From Protula sp. h YS-2021 (Eukaryota > Annelida > Polychaeta > Sabellida > Serpulidae), in assembly GCA_949752745.1 (NCBI GenBank), contig OX457029.1, positions 43,448,500 to 43,512,499 of the forward strand: a DNA stretch of 64,000 nucleotides, in the 5' to 3' direction. The notes beneath the pieces are model-generated. The model saw only the letters and a program-made list of their open reading frames with translations, was not told the DNA's origin and ran no database searches. Each line of letters starts with the position of its first letter. Positions within the stretch are counted from its first letter, which is position 1. Of the stretch, positions 36,706 to 48,700 are shown piece by piece. A program made the translations under genes and the position numbers.

Positions 36706-39700
36706 CTGTAACATGAAAACAGACACATGTACAACCCTCAAAGGAGGATTGCTAATATTTGCCTTTCTCATTCCACTGCAAAATTATTGCTGAGAAAAAA
36801 ATATAATAGATATATATATATATATGCTCATAATGTTACTTTAAAAAGAATCAGTATTTATTTATTTTTTATTTATACTTTTGCGGGGCCAGACCGAAAA
36901 TATCAATCCAGGTACTGTTTGTATGCATTATTATTGCTATTTTTTTTTTTATCTTTGTTACTTTTGGGAGGAGGGCAGTGTTTCGTACAGCCGCAAAAAA
37001 ATTTCAGGTTTATGTCATTTCTCCCCTGCAAACTTGTCTCTTTCCTCTGGTGCTACACATGGGCTGGGATGGGAAGATATGGGTGAGTGAGGGGAAGGTG
37101 TTATTAGACAGCAAAGCTACCTGCATGCTGGTCGACGTGTTCTATGAAGAGATGCACCTCGCTGAACGACTGCACACAGACGGAGCAGAACGTGTGCTCG
37201 TCCGTGATGTGCTTCAGTGCGTCCGCCGCTCTCGTCTCGTGCCCCTCCTCGCACAGCACGCACTGATAACCTGAGCATCAAATTCACCCATTTTTATTTT
37301 ACTTTTTTTTTGGGGGGGGGGGCGTAAAAGGTGAGAACGACAGTCACTTCAAAGGCAATTTTGTTAGAAAATGAAATGGCAAATAACGAAAACCTCTAAA
37401 TATCTTAATAACAAATTTTATAAGGATTGCGTAGGCAAGTGAACAGAAAGAAGTATAATCACATCTGCCTCTGAATCTACTACGCACCTGACCCCGACGT
37501 GCTGCGCTTGACAAGATCGACACAATAGAGTTTGGGTTTTTTAGGCGCTGACGGACTGAAAAAGTCCGATAACTTGAATCCAGGCATCTCCTGTAAGGTC
37601 AAAACAAAGTGGCTGCTATTTTTTTTTTATGTCACACTTGTAAACAATGTCAGTATTTGGAAACAAGTGGGTCTAAGGTAACCCGACATTGGTGGAGGCG
37701 CGTTTGTGCGACAGTCATCCTCATTTAGTACGCTAAATACGCTTTTGGACATCTTTAAGTACTCACCTCTATTTCAGTATCTTGATCAGTATTCACACTT
37801 GATGTAGTGTCTACCATTTGTTCTGTGATATCCGTACTAAGACAAGCTGCTCTATCCGATATGCCCATCATTACACCACTCCCCGAAGTATGGCATGATT
37901 CAGACGATTCCCCCTGCGTTGAAGGAGTTACATCGGCACTGCTCGAGGTAACAAGGTCTGTTGACTTGGGGGATATATCCTTTCCTGAAACACGATCGAG
38001 TCTGTCAAAAATATTTTTCGCTTGTGCAGAGGTAGTTTGTGATCCGGCTGCACGCTTTTTCTTGATATTGTTTTGTGAGGTGTCGAGATCACCTCTATTC
38101 TGACCTTTAGCCCCTGACTGCTCAGCAGACGACCCCTCATTCGATTCCTTCTCAGGTGTTTCACTGCTCGTCGAATCCGCAGCGCTTTTCTCCGCCACAA
38201 CGCCCGAGGTGACCTGGGCCCGGTCACGTGCCATACCCGTCTTGCCGCCTGCTGCCCCGACGTGCCCATGTTGCTCCGTACCGTGGCCACTCTCTGGTCG
38301 GTCCTCCTCGAAGCTCATCTGGTGCTCGAGCGACTCGGACAGCTTCTGCTCCTCTGAGCTCGACAGCGGTGGCGAAGTGACCGGGTATTTCTTGGGCTTG
38401 CTGCGTTTTCTCCTTGATTTGCCACCATCGTCTTCCGATTTCCTGGAGGAATCCGCGCCCATACCAGACGCGGTTTTCTCCCTCTGCGAATCCGACTCAA
38501 TGCTCTTCGTCTCGGAGACGTCTGACTCGGCGCGCCTTCCGGAAATTGACGAGCGCCGAGAGCTCGGCGCACTCGTATGTAGAGTCGACTCTCCTCCCTC
38601 AGTCTCGTGCTTAGGTCTTTTATCCGTGCTGGCAGAGCTTGCCTTGCTTTCGCCGTAGCTCTTCGACCTGCTTTGCCTTCGCTTGCTCCTGAACCTATCG
38701 CCTCTACCTGTGTCGGTGGCTATGGTGACGGGACTGAGCCGTATTTCGCCTATCACCTGCGCTCCCTGTGTGAACATCTCGTTGGTGATGCTCGACACCT
38801 GTGTGATGATTGGGCTCAGTATCGGCGATGTGTGAGCCCTCTTTCCTTTACCTGACCCTTTCTTTGTGGCAAAAATCGGCCTTTCCCGTAAATCTGGAAG
38901 CCAAATAAAACAGCCTAGGCTTTTATTTGCTTCATTACTTTCATCACTTACTCATGATTTTTTTTATTTTTCTTCCATATTTCCCGCCATTTTATTTTCA
39001 ATTTAAAAATTTTTAAGCCACAAGAAGTTTGTTATCTTTCTACAGTTATCTTTCTACAGTTCTGTTCATTTCACTGAATGCGTTAATTAACATCTGACAT
39101 TTCAGAATCAATCATCTTTGTCACAGGAGTCCACAGTCCGACATCACATCTCACACAGATATGTTGCAAAGCACATACCAACAGTCGCCGTATTCAACAC
39201 GCCGTCACTTAACCGGTCAATCTCCACCACGGGGTCATAACCCTTGGGGCACACGGGTTGCGGCTTTTCAGGCCTGATGTCGCCTTTTATGTACTCGGGT
39301 TTCGGAGGTGACTTTGGTGTCGGGTGCTTCGTTTGTGTGGCATTCGACGGCTGGAACAAGTCAAGAGAGAAGTACACTTGCTTAGTTCTTTCCATAATAT
39401 CAAAGCTCATTGTGTTCTCACCATTCTCTTTACTTCTCTATTTAAATTTTATCCAGGGCTCGCAATTTCTGAGAAATTTCGGTTTCGGTTACCGAGGATT
39501 TTCGTCGTTCGGGTACCGAGATCACCCATATTTACGGTGCGGATTCAGCATATTTATTTTTTTTTTTTTATAAATTACATGGATCATGGGGGTGGGGGGA
39601 GTTAAAATAGTGAAGGGGAAAGGCTGTAATAAATTGTCCAGATGTGTTGAAATATGGTATTTATTTTGGGATGGAACTGGGTTGGTAACAGGAGCAACAT

Positions 39701-42700
39701 TCGTGCTCTACAGGCTGGAAAAATATGAAGTTTTCTAATCTCTCCCCACCCTCACAATTCCTAGCTCTGGGGCCTTCCCTTTCTAAACTTTACCATTATG
39801 TTGTTATGCATTCTAACATATTACGTGACAATATATCAGTGTTGATTTCATCCAGTTGCACAGCTCATTTATCCACTGGTATCACACAAATATCTATCAT
39901 GATACGAAATTATCTTAAGCACTGTGTGAGGGTGTTTTTTAGGGTGCTGCAAATTGTATAAGTGGTCAAATATATGCTGGGTTGAAACAAGAGTGCTAAA
40001 TTTTACGTGAAACGTGGTCGGTTTCGCGTCAATCACGACTGCAAATGGTCACAGAACATATTTCCAGCATACGAAGCCGATTGCAGATTAACAATGAATT
40101 ACTTCTGTTGTTCACAAACGATGCATAAAAAAAGTGGAACAAAGTAAATCCACGACATTTATCACAGCTGAAGCTGGTTGCAAGTGAAACCTCTTTTTTT
40201 TATAATAATATATTTGTTACTCAAATAACCGAAATATATAATGTGTCAGTGTCGAGCAGCGATAGTTTCGGTCGGTGACCGCTTTTCGGTCACGCACGGT
40301 CACCCCACGCACGAAAAATGTTTGGTTTCTTCCGGGCCAGTTATAACGGGGTTTGGTCAACTCGGCACCTTGCCAACTCGGCACCTGCCAACTCGGCACC
40401 CGCGTTTACCAACTCGGCACCCAAATTCTTACCAACTCGGCACCCGGTGTGACAACTCGGCACCCGGTGATACCAACTCGGCACCCGAAAAAAAACAAAA
40501 AAACAAACCATACCGTAAATAAATGAAAAAGTCGTGTTTTTGTCAACTCATGATTTTTTATTCAACCTTTTTCGATATAAAGATAGCAAAAAATATTTAT
40601 TGATTGCGTTCAAGGCTTCTCCGAAAATACCAACAAAATATTGCAGTTGAACATTTACCTTAATACTGACTAAAGCCAGTGGTGCTGTCCACTGTGCTAT
40701 TAATAAGAATTGCGATAATTACAATTCCATGTATTGCAACTTACATAATATTACAATTCGTACAGTTTTATTATCCCCCGTGAAACGGAGGGATATAGTT
40801 GGAGCTGGTCCGTCTGTCTGTCCGCAAAAAGTACTAAGTTTTGTTCGGCCGACTTCTCATAGAAGGGTATGTCGGAGGAACCTGAAACCTTACATGGTGA
40901 AAATACATATATTGAAGATGTGCAACGTTGCATTATTGTCAAAATCGGCCAAAAATTGACGTCGTGGGAAATTGTCAAAAATGGTGAATTTTTGGCTTGA
41001 ACTTAGCCGTGAGACGATGTTTTGTCCGGCCGACTTCTCATAGAAGGGATTGTCGTAGGAACCTGAAATCTTGCAATGTGACTTGACCTCATTTTACTTT
41101 TACTGCTTCACGGGGGACCTGCCTTACTGAGACTCTAGTTCTTATTTTCAGGTTTTTTGTTTGCTTGTTATAATTGCACGCCAGTTTATTTATTAATTGC
41201 AATTAATTGCAATTCCAATAATAGAAATACCATAAATTGCAACTCCATAATATTGCCATTATTACTGTTTGATTCTTATTTTCACTGTCAAATTATATTA
41301 ATATAAAATGCATGTAGGCAGCCTCTTTTCGCATCGTGCTAATCCGTCTGGGAAATTCCCGTGAAGCATGTGCTCTGTTGCAATTTAGAACAGTTAATAC
41401 AATTCACGATCTGCTGACGAGGTCTGAGAACCTCTTTGCAGGAAAGACATTTATCCAGTGGCATCTCCGTGCACAGAAAAACAAGTTGAATGCAATTATC
41501 CGAAGTCTATTTTTAAAATTGCAGTTATCCTAGATTTGTTTCATAAATCGTAGTTTTTCGCATTGAGTTGTGATGAATCTTTCGTTCACAAAACATCTCT
41601 TTTAATACCCTTGAGATATACAGCCGAACCAATCACAATTGCTTGTCAAAAGTTACTTGGTAAATTACTCAATCAAGTGCAAACCAATAACCTTGCTTGT
41701 CAAATATTACACCAATTGCAATTATACCCTCAAACATGAATTGCAATTTACCAGGGAAACTAAGGCACTTCAATACAAAGCAAAAAAGGGAATCTCCGGC
41801 TTTTGAATCGTTCTGTAATATTGCGACGAAATCGGTAAAAGACCGATCTCTGACATGTACTTAATTGAAATAAAAAACAACACAGAAAACGGCAGGCTTT
41901 TCAAGTGGTCTCTGTTATTGTGATGAAAGAGATTAAATACTTGCCTTTGGCACGTCATTCACGAGAATAATTGCATTTTGTCACAAAAAGATAGTGTCAG
42001 GGTTTTAAAAACAAGTCTGTTATAATGGGTGCCGAGTTGGTATACCCGGGTGCCGAGCTGGCAAGGCAGGTGCCGAGTTGGTGGGTGCCGAGTTAACCAA
42101 AAAGTGCCGAGTTGGTCAGATGCCGAGTTGGCAAGGTGCCGAGTTGACCATAGACCGTTATAACTATAACTTATCAACTAAAAGCCAAGTCAACTACAAC
42201 CTGCAACAGGATATAGCAACTCACTGTTCAGCATTTAAGCACCGTTCAAATTGTTCACTGCTTAACATACTTACATGCTTAAAAGCACTCTCTGGAACGG
42301 CCTTCGCCTTCTTCACAGCCAGATATTCCTCCCATGTAAAAGTCTCCACATTAGGCCAATCTGAAATCATCAAAGTACTTAAGAATTTTTTCTCAGTTTT
42401 AGAATTACAAGATAACCAGCATACGACATATTTCCTACACCCTTGTTCCGACCAACACAACTATTTTTCCTTCGTTATTTTCTTGCTATACCAACGACAA
42501 AAAAGGAAAACATCTTTTCCTTCTCTAAGCTCTCGAACTGTGCCAATTTTAGGTGCTTTGTACATAAGACTGACCCAAGCTTAAAACTAAAGAGATCGTG
42601 TAGAAACTATAACTTAAACATAAAAGAACATTTAGTGTACATTAACCCATCAGCGAAAAAGCAAATTGGATCATACTAAAGCGCATCTTCTCCCAAAAAG

Positions 42701-45700
42701 CAGCTTGGCTAAAAGAATGAAACAAAGAATAACCTTGGGGAGGTGACAGCGCGTGGGCATTCCTCTGGCACCAGCCCACGGGGTGGATATAGGGCGAGTC
42801 GGGTTTGCACCAGAAGTCATAGCCTGACTCCCAGCCATCGAAATGGACGCGCAGGCACTCGGCTTTAATGTCAACGACGGAAGCGACACAGATGAAGTCC
42901 GGGTTGTTTTTATCGATCGCTTCAAGCCTTAGGCCGATACCGAAGCCACATTTCAGAGCTGACTAAAGACAGAGATGTTTCGGGAATTTATTTAGTGAAT
43001 AAGTTACTAAAACTGCTATTAACCTCCAACCTTTTATTGATATCGAGCAGATTATTATCGTCTTTTATTAGTGGTATATATTTCTTCTGCCCTCAAAGCG
43101 ATAACAGAAATTATCAAGAAAAAACGAAATACTGCATTGTTAACTTTACCTATGACTTCTGTTTTTCTTCTTTTTTTTTTGTTAAAAATAATTAATTTTA
43201 ACATCAGAAAAAGAAGTTTACAAAGGGATGCTTTATTCACCCTGATCGGCTTGGGCTTATCACTGGGCGCCTCAGCCTTGGTCCTCTGGCTGCTGGCTAG
43301 CGCTCGGGCCATCCTCGTCGCGGTCTCCTGCCGCTTCGCCGCTGCCTTCTTCAGCAGCTGCCGGGCTCGGCTCCGACTCGCTGCCCGCGGGATTGCACCC
43401 GGTCTTGTCTTCAAGACCGACTCGAGCGAGAAGTTCTTCTTCACTTCTGGTCGATTCTCGACCGCTTTCTTCTTTGGCGACGGTGATTTTGGTGCCACAG
43501 GTGATTTCACCTTGCTATCGCTTGTCTTTTCCGTGCTCGATTTCCCCGGTGGAGTCTTACATTGCGTGGCTAACAGCTTTCCAGATTTACTCGGCGAAAC
43601 TGGCTGTGCACGAACGGCTGCCTTACTGGACACGGCCTTCTTATTAGTCCCACTCAGTTTCGATGGTTTTACAGGCGATCTCGTCGATTTTCCTTCAGAT
43701 TCAGACGCACTAGAACGCGCTTCCCTCATCAAACTCAGCAGTGGGGAGGCCGGCTTGGCAGTAATGTCTAACCGACTAGCCACCACTTTCTTGCTGATGT
43801 CTTTACTGCGCACCTCTTTACTTTTCATTGCCACCGCTTTTTCCAGGTCTGATTTTGTAATGACTTTCTTTTTAAACAGCACCGCGGCCGGGGTTGAAGA
43901 TTCTGGCTTGGATGTTTTAGTGTCCTTCCCAGCAAACTTCTCACTGCCGCTGGACTTGCTTCCAGGGGGAGTCTTGCTGCTAAGTTTTCCAGCAGGCGAT
44001 TTCACCAATTCCGACTTTGAACCTTTAGAGTCTTTGCCAGAGGAAGAAGTTTTTTCATTACTTCTGGATTTGCTTGCTTGTGTGGTCTTACTTGAAGGAT
44101 TAGCTGCGGGTGATCTGCTGGTAGAAGAGTGGGTTTTCGATGTACCAGGCGACTTACCGTCTTTAACCGATGGCGATTTAGCATCGGATTTAGCGCCCGT
44201 TGCTAATGTTGCAAGCAGACCGAAGGCCGATCTCTTGTCCTTCGATGGCGGGGATACGACGTCCCTTTTTAGAGCTGTCACAGACGGGGATGATACTGTA
44301 ATAAACCGCGTGCTCCTGGAGACAGGAGACTTCAAACCCGACACGGGGGATTTTACGCTCGCGTCAGATGCTCTAGTTGCACTGGGGGAGCGCATACAGG
44401 GCGATGTTGCTGATGACGTCATTTCGCCGGACCGCAGTTTCTTTCTGGGTGGAGAAGAGTCTTGACTCTCTCTTTTTTGAGTCTGCCTTTTCACTGAAGC
44501 TGAAACGCAACGACAAAATAAAGCTGACAACCTTCCTATTTGTCCTGTGAAATGTGAGTAAATGTTTTGGGTGGGGCTGGCTCAGCTGGAAGAAAAACTT
44601 AGCAATCATTATCGCAGGAAACTGCACTTTTAAATAATTCAGCCTTTCTTCCAGATCGCAATTATTTAAACAACCACATTCAAACCAATCCAAAACGTTT
44701 AATCAGATTTGAAGACGGGTGCGATGACGATGTATAATTCCAACTAGGTACAGACAGTTTGTCCGACTCGCCCCGACATTTAACTGCCCTTTCTTCAACC
44801 ACTACCATGAAAATTATTTTATTAAGTTTTTTTTTTTGAACACAAGTAGCTATTTTTGGTGAAATATGAATATCGCAACCGAATATTACCTGGCGATAGG
44901 TTAACCGTGGCTTCAACCTTAGATGCTTTTGCGACGTCATCCTTTTGCGTTCTCGTACTGGCTGGCGATGTTAACATATCTGTCTTTGGAGACTTGATAA
45001 CATCCACATGTGGCTGCCAGCTCTTCTCTTTCTCAATCTGACTGTGTAGTATTGGTGACAACTGTAGTCCGTAGTGTTCAATGTCCTGCACAAACGAGGC
45101 GCCTAGTTTCGGTATGTCTTGCGACCCCCGGGACTTGCGTTTGAACGACGCCCCGCTGCTGGGTACGAACTTGCGGCCTGGAGAACGGACTTGATCACCG
45201 GGAGGAGCTTTGTGGCCTGGGGGTCTCTGCAGGCGCTTCACGGCTTTCTTCACAGAGTTCCTCGACAGCACAGATGTGGCACCTGTGTGAACCTTAGTGG
45301 GAGTGCTCATGCTCGGGCTGTCTGTACTCGCCTCACTGACGCTAGAAGACCCTGGACTGTCACGACTCCTCCTCACTAACGGCCTTATAGCTTCGACAGC
45401 TTCCGGAGATGTCAACGTGGCCGTTTTGGGAGTGGATATCCGCAGCTCAGCCGAGTCAGAGGAACTCGTGCTCTCTTCACTCAACCTTCGCGCCAATGGC
45501 TTTTTGTTCGATGGTATAAATGGAGCTTTTGGTGTGTTTTCCTCAGAAACACCATTCTGTGGGTTTGTTTTCGACAGCTTTGATTTCGTATTCACATCTA
45601 CTTGTGAAGTGACGTTTTCACTGCCCGATTCAAACCACTTAGAATAGTCAATTTGACCCTTTGGAGAAGGACTTCTGTTGGCAGGCACGGAAGCTTCTGG

Positions 45701-48700
45701 AGTTCTAATCGTTGCCTCCGTCGCTTTTTTCGGAGAGCCAAATTTTCCAGATTGCCGCCGCGTTTCGATGATTGATGGCCACGGTAACTTGGTTGCAGTC
45801 CGTGATGTGTTTTCTGACGATGCTTTCGAAGCCTTCGTTGGAGAAACAGCAGCCTTCGGCGTGACATTCTTCACGGAATGTCTTCTATGTTTTCCGCCTT
45901 TTGTTAGACTCCTCCTAGACTTTCCGGCCTTATTCTTAGATTCTATACCCTTCGGTGCTGACATTCTTGGAGGAAGGGGCAGCTCTATAATAGCCATAGG
46001 ACTCGGGGCTCTAACTTGAACGATTTTACACACACAGTCAGGCTCCGGGTGATGTATATCAGTAAATGTAGGAAGATCAATATACACACTTTTTTTAGGA
46101 CTATCCGTGACTGTCGGGCTTTTTGGAAGCTTTATTTTTTTCTTAGGTTTATTACCTTTCTTGCCTAAGCTTATTTTTGGAGTGAATTTCTTGAGGCCTG
46201 TCGACTTGGGAGTGACCTTCGGAGCAGTCCTCCTCGGGGACATGGCCAGGGCCCCAAAGCGGCGGCCAGAACTAGCCGACCTTTCTAATTGCCTTACTTC
46301 TGAAACCGATGCAACGTTTCCGGAAATAACTGTGATCACTTCTTCGGTATCTTCCGCCAAGGGGCTCTGTTCCTTCGGCTCAAACTCTTCCATCCTTACT
46401 GGCGACACACTTTTCCGGGGCTTACTCTTCCTTACGGGAACTGGTGGCGTAACTATTTTATTGACCTTGGGCTTTGAAACCTTGGGTTCTTTTTTAGGCT
46501 TGGAAACTTTCGGCTGACTTTTAGTCTTAAGAACTTCTTTTTGTTCCTTTGGCTTGGGTGCGTTCGGCTGTTTCACGGGTACCGGAGATTTCTGCTCTTC
46601 CGGGGGCTTCACAACTGCTGTATTTTCTTTAGGTATAGAAGGCGCCACAGGATTAGGCTTGGGCTTAGGCTGCGACGACACTGAATTACGTGGCAGAATA
46701 ATTTCTTCGAATTCGTCCAGCGAGTCGTCGGGGATGACTTCATTAATGTCCTCCTCTTCAGACATGACAATGATCTCAATATGCATCGTATCATCGTTTG
46801 GGACAGCCACAGTCGTTGATTTGGCAACGTGACCGGTGGATTTCTTCGGCGTTTTCGCCACAGGGCCAGGCGTTTCTGCCTGAGGGCTACTTTGGCTAGC
46901 ATTTGTCGCAGTAGTCCCCAAGACAATATGTGTCGAGGAAGCATCTGTCAGAAGCAAAAAAAAAAAAAATTGAAAGGGCTATGGCACATCCTGAATCATC
47001 CTGATTCAATAAACCAACACATTTTTCTTTATAAACAAATCCTTCACCAACTCGTGAGATACACAACTAATAGAGACATCTTCCCCTTAAAAAACGGTGG
47101 AAACATACATACAAAGCAGAACACATCGAGTAGACTGAAATATATGTGTTGTTATAAGAGCCACAATACCTAATTACCACTCAAGACAAAGCTTTAAATA
47201 GGCGAGTGAAATCTAACCCTGATCAGTGTCTGCCACATAAATCTCCCTCCTGTCAACCAGGTTTACGGGTTTGTTTTTTTTTACAGGACTAACACTTGAG
47301 CCTGAAAAAGATCAGCAGTTTCTCAGGATTTTTGTCCGTCGTTTTGTCACACAAAATAATCGGCATAACGAAGCTTAGGGATACTGCAAAATTGTTATTT
47401 ATACACCAGAACCAGGCAAATGATAACTCTTTATTTAACCACTTCCTGACACAGATACTGTTCAACACAGATTATGGGAAGCCTTATCCATTTATTTATT
47501 AATACAATAATAATGGTTTACTTATTCTCGGTTGCCAAAATTTTAAAACAAAAACATTTATCATATGGCCTCACACTTGCTCAAATTATCTTTTTTCGAA
47601 AAAAAAAAAATACTTGGGAATTCCAATTCATACATATAGCCGTAAGCGGTGGAATTAAACGCTCTTGAAATTTGTTTTCAATTTTTCAAAGTTTCACACC
47701 GTATGGGATCTTACTTGACGACGCTGAAGGCAAGGACGATAAGACAGTGGAGCTCTCTGGGCTCGTCCTGTCTTCTTCATCTCCCATTAGCCGGATCTGC
47801 GGCTGTTGAAAAAAAAAACAGAAAAATACCCCTTTTCACAAAAAAAATGCACCACACTAGCACAAGTACTGTCCAGTAAATCACGACCCTTCAAGGTAGC
47901 TACCCTGTTATTTTCTTCTTTTTTTTCGATGTATGAGAGTTATTAAAATGCCACTGCGGCCTTCATACAGTTGTCAACCACTTACACAAAGTACAGAACG
48001 GAATCTTTGCCACGACTCCATCGTTTTCAGGACTCATCCCAGCTGAAACACTATTACAGTGTACAAGACATGATCTGGTTACACGACAGAAGTGCAATTA
48101 TGGCGAGCCGCAAGAAGGTACTATGGACCCCGTAACTAAACTGACCTTGAACTGGCAGACAGGAGAGCGGCAGGTGATGTCACAAGGCTGCCCGCTCTCA
48201 CCACACGGGCAAAGCACACACTTGCTCGCCCGCTTACACACGCAGCAGCGCTGAATCTGTATGCAAGTGAAAGAAAAGACATAATAAGGAAATAACTGAA
48301 GATTCATTTCAAGTTGCTCTTTGAAAACGTAACTACCAATTCTCCATTAGACATTTTAGCTTTGTTAACAGTATTTGAGGTACACACTGTTATAATTCAG
48401 CTCTACACGATATGTGGCTTTCCTGTGATGGTTTTTTCCCCTCATCTTCTCACCTTGTCCCTTCTTGCATCTTGAGGTGCCAGCGTGGGAAGAACAGTTT
48501 TCAATATTTTTCCTTTCTCCACTTTCTCTTTGAAACTTTCACCAGTCGGTTCTACAATCAGTTTCACACACTAAGAATATTAGATAAATACAGGAACATT
48601 AAACTAAACTAGAAAAAAATTAAATAACTGAAATACCAAAAGTCTGCACATCATTTCTGTTTGCAAAAAAAAAGAAAAGAAAAACACGTGCATACACTTT

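Noticed and set aside
38209..38658. Plus-strand frame of 149 codons and neighbours
   Set aside because: Antisense shadow of the coding exon 37767-38893; no family resemblance.
40355..40490. Regularly spaced CCAACTCGGCACC repeats resembling a CRISPR array
   Set aside because: Eukaryotic context, spacers of 1-10 bp only, and an inverted matching array at 42028-42148 show that these are element termini.
42078..42584. Plus-strand frame of 168 codons
   Set aside because: Begins in the GCCGAGTTGG array and runs antisense across the MBT exon 42275-42360; no similarity seen.
43071..44465. Long plus-strand open frame of 464 codons
   Set aside because: It is the antisense shadow of the Lys/Ser-rich exon 43241-44499, which has correct splice phases and leads into the MBT repeat.
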